From the NCBI GenBank assembly GCA_026210745.1, contig CP110630.1:4278001-4342000 (forward strand): DNA of 64,000 nt, given 5' to 3'. The first letter of the stretch is position 1, and each line of letters starts with the position of its first letter. A model generated the notes under the pieces. It did no database searches. It had not been told where the DNA came from and saw only the letters and a program-made list of their open reading frames with translations. Positions 57,003 to 64,000 of the stretch are shown piece after piece. The translations under genes and the position numbers were made by a program. The stretch is from Exobasidium rhododendri. Lineage: Eukaryota > Basidiomycota > Exobasidiomycetes > Exobasidiales > Exobasidiaceae.

Positions 57003-60000
57003 CTAGTCACTGTCCCAGTCGTCTACGTCTGGTGCTCGAGCTGCTTGATCCTCGTTGTGGTTTGGATCCTTTCCCTCTTCGGTCCCCTTTGCCTTTTCGA
57101 AGATCTACGAAGGCTCGAGGTTGGGTGAGATTCTTCTTGTCTGCGTTTTGGGGGAAGAAATACTCGTAATCGACTCACATTGTTCAGCATTTCCTCTTCT
57201 CTCTCCTTCACAGTCTTTTCCCTCTGTGTCGGACCCTTTGACAATGTCGATGTCCTCACCACAGGCGGTGCTTGCGACACTGTTGAGAGGGCGTCTTTGT
57301 GAGATGATGTCCGGATCACAGAGGCCACATCGAGCAAGGCTTACTCACAAGCTATCATTCCTTCCGGTTGCAAAGATGTCTTCGTCACTGGAGCTGCATC
57401 TCTGCCCTTCATCCATTCATCCGCTTCTAACAGTGGAGTCTGAACAAGCGCACTTGCAGGATAGACGTCATCTTGAAAGTACTCGGGTCGACTTCGGGTG
57501 ATCCTCCAACCTACCCTCTGCAATTCTTCTTTGCACAACCGAATGGAGCAGTCGATCTCGACTTCCTTCACCTTGACGCAATCTTTTCGCAGGAAGGCTA
57601 GCCCCAATTGCGGTTGACTGTGCTGGAATGCAGGTAAAGCCAAGAAAGGGTCTTTCACGTTCTCTATCTGAACTTCGAAAGTTGATATCAGTCGTTCACC
57701 TTTGCTCCACAACCACAGAATGCGTGTATCAACGTCCCAAAATGGAAAGAGGATAGCAGGAGATACATCCAGGTTCTGTTTTGCAACTTCTAACAGGATC
57801 GAATCGGACGCTGAATGATCGATTCTGAACAGCTTCAATTGCCGAAGTGATCCAATTGTGTGACCAACTGTCAACAGGTGATGATCATCTATCCAGACGA
57901 TGTTGAAAGGTCGTGGACTGTCATGCGTCAAGGCTTCTCCGAGGCTCTGTGCCTCTGGTCTCTTGCCTCGCACATCCAAAATGTACAATTTCTTATCCTT
58001 TCCTGCTCCCGCTAATACGCTCCCATCTGGACTCCACGCTGCTCCGTGTAGACCAGAAGCGGGGATGCCAACGGTCCTTGCGATCGAGCCCTTCTTCAAA
58101 TCAATGAGATGGATCTTTCCATCAGCATCTGCAGGAATGACGGCTACTAAGCCATCCGCGTGAGGGTGAGGGCAGATTTCGCACACCTTGTTAGACCCTT
58201 CCATGGTAGGGAGCGGGACGCTGACCAAGGCTTGTTCCGCAAGGGTGCTCGGCCATTCCTCTCCGTCTTCCACAGCAGGCACCCTCCAGAGTCGAATGAC
58301 ACCATCGGAAGCGCTCGTGATCACTTGATCATCGTGGAAGGGGTCGACGACAAAGTCGCCCAGAGTGGCCCCATTTTGGAAGGATGGGAAATGTAGAGGT
58401 AGTCTCCCTTCTTTCTCCAAGGGATGTACACCAAGTCTGCCGCCTGGACCAGCTATGGGAATGAAGTAAAACTTCGAGGAGACCGCAAGCATTCGTGCAC
58501 CAGGCGCTCTCGACAGGTCTAAAGAAGAAAGGTTCTGAAACGCCGAAAGTAATGGGGTCACCCCGGCCAAGAACCTTCGAGACCAATGGACAGCTGCCGC
58601 AGAAGTAGTCTTCTGGCTAGAAGGTGCAGCTTTCGGTCTTGAAGGTGGCGGTACGTCTTTGACCCGATCAGAGGAAGAGGTAGTGGGAGCAGCAGATGAG
58701 TGACTTGGCGGAGTTTCGCGAGCCGGTGTGGGTATCGCATTGGCAGTTGTGCTAGTAGGGGCGTCTTGCCTTGATGTCTCGCTCTGGGGAGATGCAGACA
58801 AGGTGAGATTGGAGATAGACGTGGTCTCCTGCTGCACCGATACATTTTCCTTGGTCTTCTTAGTCTCGTCTAGTACTCGATTGGCTGGATCGAAAGAGAT
58901 TACTGGCAGAACATCGTCCCTGCCCCTGGACCACTCTTCAGCAGGAAATCCCGTCGCTCGTCTTTGGGGTGTGAGCGGATACAAGTCGGAATGAAAGTCG
59001 ATGTATGTCCGCCTCGGTACACGCACACTGGCAGGTATGATAGAGTCCGAGGCACTTGCTCCTCCCCCTGAAGAAGCTGGTGACGAGGTGAGGAACAGCT
59101 TGGCTATCTCTCCCACACTTGTGTCGCATTTAGCGGCTGGTCCCAGAGCTGCACTGGTAGCCGGGAAAGCAAGGGAATGAGCTCCCTCAGTAAAGGAACC
59201 ACCCTGATCCTCCGATCCTACATCCACCCATCGAACGCTTGATTCGCCCTTTGCAATCAGATATACCACGCCCCGGTCATGATCAGTGATGGGATCCAGC
59301 GCCGAGGAAGCCACATCCAAGATGATCCGCTTGAGGGGTGCGCTTGGATTCCGTTGGTCCCAGATTGCAATCTCCCTTTGCCTCATTTGACTGAATCCTG
59401 TGGTAAGGAGAAGATGAGGTGAAGTGGCCTTGATAAAGCTCACTTTGCTTGGCTTGACTTTTGACACATGAGCAGAGATGTTCTGGCGAATGCGAGAGGA
59501 AAGATCCCATCGTCAGATGATGTAGTATTGAGAGCAAGACCACCCAGACTCATTTCACATCAGCCAGACTCACGAAGCAATCTATTGAGCTCCGAGGATC
59601 CCACAACCGGACGACGCTATCTTTCCCGCTCCATGCCATCTGATGACCATCAGGACTCCACTTTGCATCCCACGATGGGCTTGCTGCCTGCCACTTTTGA
59701 ACTTCAGTCAATGTAGTGGAGTCCCAAAGTTGAATAGCACTGTCTTGAGATGAAGCTGTCAGGAATAGGGAGTTACAAGTCGGGTGAAAGCTGAGTATGT
59801 TGATTGGCTTGCCCGTCGAAGCGTTCAGCGTGGTCACATTGGAAGACGAGCTAGCTCTTTCTTGCGTTGGAAGCAGTACTTCTTGTAAGGAGATGTCACC
59901 CTGCAGTGATCCGGCAGCTAGCAAGACTCGAGCTTCGTCTTCCTGGAACGAGCACAGATCAAAATCGCCTATCTGACCGCTACTGGCATTCGGAAGCAGA

Positions 60001-60236
60001 GGCGGTTGCTTGCCATACTTCTTTGTTCCGTCTTCAGGTAGTATTATGAGCGCATTCGGTGAAGTAGAAGATCGAGCAAAGATATGAGAAGTGACAGGAC
60101 TGATAGCCAGAAGTCTTCCAACGCCCGAGTCAGGTGGGGATGCTAGTGAAAGCTCACTGAATCGGTCTAGCGGTTTAGACTGACTCAAGGTGCAATTCCT
60201 ATAGCGAGAGACCTGGCTGAAGTGAGAGGGCGGCAT
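57003..60236 (-). CDS. coronin-7-like tandem beta-propeller protein, four exons
   Basis: Exons 60236-59574, 59482-57349, 57279-57179 and 57104-57003 give 999 residues. The protein has two coronin-type WD40 propellers in tandem, as in coronin-7/POD-1, which acts in Golgi traffic and actin-based processes. The first begins with VSRYRNCTLSQ (DUF1899-like) and has IQLWDS, VVRLWDPRSS, TTGFSQMRQREIAIWDQRN and YIDFHSDLYPLT. A Ser/Pro-rich linker follows. The second contains GDFVVDPFHDDQVITSASDGVIRLWRVP, KVCEICPHPHADG, HGAAWSPDGSVLAGAGKDKKLYILDVRG and FQDDVYPASALVQTPLLEADEWMKG. The last two exons add a basic helix (REKTVKEREEEMLNN) and an acidic-Trp end (DVDDWDSD), which corresponds to the conserved C-terminal acidic tail of coronin-7. 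Start ATG 60236 fits the conserved DUF1899; upstream in-frame codons without ATG are rejected. Confidence 0.92.
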
Positions 60237-60530
60237 GAGAATGCCAACGAAGCAGTAAGAGCTGAGCGTGCAACCAGAAGGATGAGGAAGGAAAGGGAGG
60301 AAGACATTTTCCTTCTTATGCACGCGCCACCCCCCTTCGCCATCTTTCCGGGACCATGTCACTGTTCGGTAAATAAGTCTTGATAAGTGTGACGTGCGGA
60401 TGGGGACGTCGTATTGATATTGTATGCCGAGAAATATAGATGAGGTAATGTAAGAATAAGCACAAATACACAGTGAGATCCAGAAGAGAGATAAAAGGAC
60501 AAGACAAGGAGGTGGAGAGAGGGATTGACA

Positions 60531-63038
60531 TCAGCTGAGAATGGGGAGAAAATTGCCTACAATGAGTGACTGGAGGGTTAGGAAGGCAAGCCGGGGGTGG
60601 TCAGAGATCACACAGCTGCATGGTCGATTCCGTCATGTATTTGATCACTCACGGGTAAGTCAAAGACATCTCGCTTGATGGTAAAGCAAGCTGCGCACTT
60701 TACAGTGCTACCCGTGGAAGTCTTAAGAGTGACGTGCATCATGATTGATTGCGCAGTGTTTTCAAAGGCGTGCACCGCAAATTTCTCCCAATAGTCAAGT
60801 ATGCTTGGCTTGTCGAAGAACTGCGGAAATGAGAGGTACTTTCGGACTCAAATTCAAAAGGAAGGTAGGTAAGGCAGCTCACCTCGTATATATAGCGCCC
60901 AGAGAGGTATTCTTTCGACCATTGCGTCAACATGCTGAACTCGGCTCCAACAACAACCACTTCGCATGTCCTTCGCCAAACAACAGTAGGCGTCCCGGAA
61001 AAGGAGACTAGCTTTTCGAATTCCTGCAAAGAGAAAGGTAGGAGATGGTGTCAGCGCGTGAGCACTACTTCAGTACCGCTTCATGTCACTCACCAATATT
61101 GTTCGCTGTAGGCTTCTTTCGACAAACACCTCGTCTTCCTCCGTGAGGGGCATCTGTAATGCGATCAACGATGGACGAAATATCGCTAGCGCTCGTACTA
61201 TACGCAGTACCTGTGCTTTCTCCAAGCTGAATGCAAACAGAAGAAGCGTCAGCGGAGCTGATTCTCCTGTCGCAAGTGCACCAACCCGAGCATCGACACT
61301 TACTTCGCTGTGATATACTTGATGAGAAAGTGATAGCCTTCAGTGTACGGGAAGAGCTTCATTTGATCGCTGTAGATATGCTTCACTCTCTCTCTCCAGG
61401 CTGCATCTGGAAGTTTATCTTGCCCAGCTGCAGCTGCCGCCGCAGCCGCTGCTCTAATGGCATTTTGGGTTAGTTTTACGCCGGCTAATTCTGCCCTTCC
61501 AGATGGCGTGCTCATGGAATCGTTGCGACCATTAAGACTTAAAGCTGAATTGGCAGGCCCCACAGGTGAGGGAACTTCTAGAGCGTCATAGGCGGTCAGT
61601 CCATTCGCAGGTAGGACACCATCGCCCGTGAGAATAGGATCCATGTGGTGCAAAGGCTCTACCTGGCTTTGATTATTCTGAAACGTGGTGGCCCTCCAAG
61701 AAGTAGTCTCGTCGTTTCCTAGTCGCCAGGGCATGCCATCGATTCCCATATGAGAAAAAGCACCGTTGTTATTTGTGGTAGAGTTATTGCCCAGCACCCG
61801 TCCTAGGGTGGAATCCGCTCCTTGATCGTCTGGGCTACCGCTAAGCCACGCTGGATCAATTCCATTAAGCATGCTAGATAGTATCGAATATTCCAGTGAC
61901 GTTGTCTCACTTCCAAAGGTGTGATTTAATCCACTGGACGAAGTGGGCGAGAAACTGGAAATAGTCGTATACAAGTCTGTCTCACTATTGCGGTGTGCCG
62001 AAGGGGTTCCCATACCTTCTTGAACGGCATTCAAGCTCTTCGAGTCCTCTGACAGAGAGACAGGCGCGATGGTGATTGGATCGACGAATGAGACTTGATG
62101 AGACGGCGAGAGAATATCCATCGTCTGATTTGACACCCATTGAGCCGGGGTAGCAACTCTATCAGTCGCTTCGCTAGGCTCTCTCTTGACTGAATGTTTC
62201 AGCTTCAGCTCTGTCTGAGCTCTACCATCAATCTTGTTCAGGTCCTTCTCTCGTTTCAATTCCACTGAAGGAAAGGAGAACATCAATCAAAGCGACAGGC
62301 AGTCTCGCCAAATACTTCTTTTCACTCACAGATTTCCTCCTCATCAAGAAGATACTTTGCCTTCTTCCTGGCTCCGTCGGTACATGTGTCCGCCAATCCT
62401 TTCTTGACGCACCTCTCACACGGTCGAGCTACCAAAGAGAACGTGCAAACTATTAGCACGACTGCGCTTACATCGCCTCTACTGGCGCTTGATGATCAAG
62501 CACCAAAGAACGAGCTGTTCATCGGCATGCCGCACTCACAATCATCGCATGTCAGATGTGCCTTTTGGCAATGTGAACATGCTCGATTTGCTTTTCTTCT
62601 GCGGGCATGCTTTTTACCATCCCCGCTAGTCACATCACTCCTGTCATCATCACCGCCTTTGCTGGCACTGTCGCTGCTTCTTTCTCTGCCTAAGCTTGCT
62701 CTTCCTCCCTCTGTCCCTCCTCCGCCGAGACTACCACCTCCTCCTAGGTGAAGTAGACTCCCACTCGAGGCTGCCGCAGGATTCGAGTTGATCAAATCAT
62801 CTTTATTGATGATGCCGTTGGACGGATATGGAATACGGTCTTCAGCACTTCGTGTCGCGAAACTTGAGCTGCCGTTGGGGTCAGAAAGAGCAGCACTGAT
62901 CGGCGGAACAGAGGAAGAAGCCGGTATAGATGTTTGTGATGGTGACCAGTGTAAGGACCTTTCGCGATTGTCCGATTCAGCCTTTGCAATCATCACATTG
63001 CGTGAAGGGGGCGCTCGGCCTTCCACAATAGCGCTCAT
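60531..63038 (-). CDS. ERT1: ERT1/AcuK-type Zn2Cys6-PAS transcription factor, seven exons
   Basis: Exons 63038-62540, 62428-62330, 62264-61304, 61226-61094, 61023-60883, 60820-60653 and 60569-60531 give 679 residues. The zinc cluster spans the first intron: [14 protein letters not shown] then [16 protein letters not shown], followed by [13 protein letters not shown], a signature of the ERT1/AcuK/AcuM/Rds2 group that controls gluconeogenesis and non-fermentable carbon use. A disordered region with an Ala run precedes the C-terminal PAS-like domain, split over four small exons: [70 protein letters not shown], and final [12 protein letters not shown]. The last exon is only 39 nt. A probable acceptor directly before the start (GTTTCAG at about 63052-63058) suggests a 5' leader intron. 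The factor should act in the nucleus; targets are inference. Confidence 0.92.
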
Positions 63039-63359
63039 CTCGAGAATGGGCCTGAAACGATGATGATCATGAGTAGAGGTCAGAGGGTGGGACACTCGAA
63101 GCTTGTTTCGGCTAGTCCTTGCGATTTGGTGTTCTTTCGGTGACTAGTAGTACTTCACGTCTGAATGTAAGTGAGAATGTAATCTACGGTACGTCAGATC
63201 TTACTTTCGCGCCTTGCAAGTCGGAAGCTGCCTATGCGTCCACTTCAACATTGGCCACGTGAAGCCACAGGTGCGACGATCTGGGCTGTCGCTCTGGGTC
63301 ATACAGTTGCTGGTGTAGAGTGTGATAGCAAGAGTAGCATCTCTCAAGCGTGCGACACC
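63039..63359. promoter_or_regulatory. divergent promoter between ERT1 and the complex I subunit gene
   Basis: About 320 bp separate the ERT1 start from the start of a respiratory complex subunit gene. The ERT1 leader intron acceptor is inside. The pairing is suggestive because ERT1-type factors control respiratory growth genes, but no zinc-cluster site was identified. Confidence 0.4.
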
Positions 63360-63979
63360 ATGTCTTTCCGAGCTAGCCCAGCCTTGCGAGAGGCTTCCAG
63401 GTGAGTCATGCTGAGCTACTGGTCATGGGAGACAAACAGCTGATCAATTAAATTCGCTACCAGATATGCCTCGCCTCACAAGTACACCTATGTTGAAGGA
63501 AAGACACCATTCTGGCGCAAGGTAAGGAGAGAAAGTCCAAGGCGCATAAGAGTGCGAGCTGCTTGACTGACATCTCTCTCTCTCTCTCCTGCAACAGTTT
63601 CGTCAAGTCATGAGTATGAATCCGTGAGTAGGAAGTACTCTGAAGTAGACAATGCTCAGACTGACAGTAGATTTGAACGTTACAGTGAAATCTCGTCTGG
63701 TCTACCAGATCCTCGCAAGAATCGATATCCTGCCCCAGGCTCTCGACCTGAACATGCAGGCGTAGCACCGTCCAAGGCATCGGGTAAGTCATGAGAATGT
63801 TGGAGTTCAAGGATGTGGCACGTTCTGAATAGGAAGCATCTTCTCTCATATTCAGACGTGGCCGCAAACCTTTACTTTAACCGCGACTTTAGACGAAAGT
63901 ATCCACGACTGGAGATGATTACTCAGGGTCATCTTACACAGTTGCTTCTCGCCTCTTCCAATGAGGACGGGACAAAGAC
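63360..63979 (+). CDS. mitochondrial complex I accessory subunit, NUZM/21.3-kDa type, 5' part
   Basis: Exons 63360-63400, 63464-63521, 63598-63623, 63686-63783 and 63856-63979 are read in frame and the last ends in a GTGAGT donor, so the rest lies beyond the window. The 115 visible residues begin MSFRASPALREASR and continue KYTYVEGKTPFWRKFRQVM, MNPEISSGLPDPRKNRYPAPGS, ANLYFNRDFRRKYPRLEMITQGHL. The order of KYT..., FW.K, NP...GLP...R.P.PG and NxYxxRDxRRxYP blocks matches the fungal NUZM (21.3-kDa) subunit of NADH:ubiquinone oxidoreductase, as I recall it. Introns are short, one with a TC microsatellite. The N-terminal Arg/Ser/Ala sequence could aid import. Identification is from memory of the family and moderate. 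Confidence 0.72.
63571..63589. repeat. TC microsatellite in an intron
   Basis: Nine or so CT units lie just upstream of the acceptor of the second intron of the complex I subunit gene, where they act as part of its polypyrimidine tract. Confidence 0.85.
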
Positions 63980-64000
63980 GTGAGTGGTCTTGGTCTACCT

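Overview
The window is a gene-dense stretch of nuclear chromosome from a basidiomycete fungus, most likely a yeast-like or smut-related member of Ustilaginomycotina. The evidence is direct: genes are broken by short introns (about 55-110 nt) with GTGAGT/GTAAGT donors, CTNAC/CTAAT-like branch sites and CAG/TAG acceptors. The gene set (class III chitin synthase, fungal-type PMA1 H+-ATPase, siderophore-type MFS carrier, Kre9/Knh1-like GPI protein, ERT1/AcuK-type Zn2Cys6-PAS regulator) is fungal. The clade within Basidiomycota is inference. No transposon, virus-like element, CRISPR array, rRNA or tRNA gene was recognised.

Layout. 1-5.2 kb: casein kinase 2 beta (-) diverges from the dynamin VPS1 (+). 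5.5-9.0 kb: the Golgi coiled-coil protein CASP/Coy1 (-) diverges from a small putative mitochondrial protein (+). 9.3-14.8 kb: a SAM methyltransferase (-) and an MCT-type MFS carrier (+). 15-24.1 kb: a 1397-residue Kin4-like kinase (-) diverges from a class III chitin synthase (+) across 1.7 kb. 24.7-28.2 kb: a tail-anchored protein with an interrupted CS fold (+) converges on a six-exon, membrane-anchored YjbQ/UPF0047 protein (-). 28.5-36.4 kb: a RhoGEF (-) and an Atg14-like protein (+). 36.6-42.5 kb: a GPI-anchored protein (-), VPS53 (+) and an ABHD12-like hydrolase (-). 42.5-48.7 kb: a 3.2-kb upstream region and PMA1 (+). 49.3-57 kb: a DUF4112 membrane protein (+), a siderophore-type transporter (-), SDS22 (-) and a 2H phosphoesterase (+). 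57-64 kb: a tandem (type-7) coronin (-), an ERT1-like regulator (-) and the 5' part of a complex I accessory subunit (+), which runs off the end.

These are independent fungal transcription units, not operons. Several products act in endosome/Golgi traffic and cell-surface biogenesis: Vps1, CASP, Vps53, Atg14, coronin-7, a RhoGEF, chitin synthase, PMA1 and the GPI protein. This is probably ordinary synteny rather than a functional cluster. Exon chains were built by hand. Apart from the uncertain methyltransferase 5' end, each chain keeps frame, and complete coding lengths are multiples of three. Several exons are short or hidden: the last exon of CASP, exons 2-6 of the YjbQ protein, the last exons of SDS22, coronin and ERT1, and an in-frame 72-nt intron in CK2 beta.

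I found no convincing new multi-gene system. The points most worth following are the membrane-anchored YjbQ protein, two domains (CS and DH) split by long disordered insertions, the histidine-rich tail of the siderophore-type carrier, and the PMA1 upstream region.
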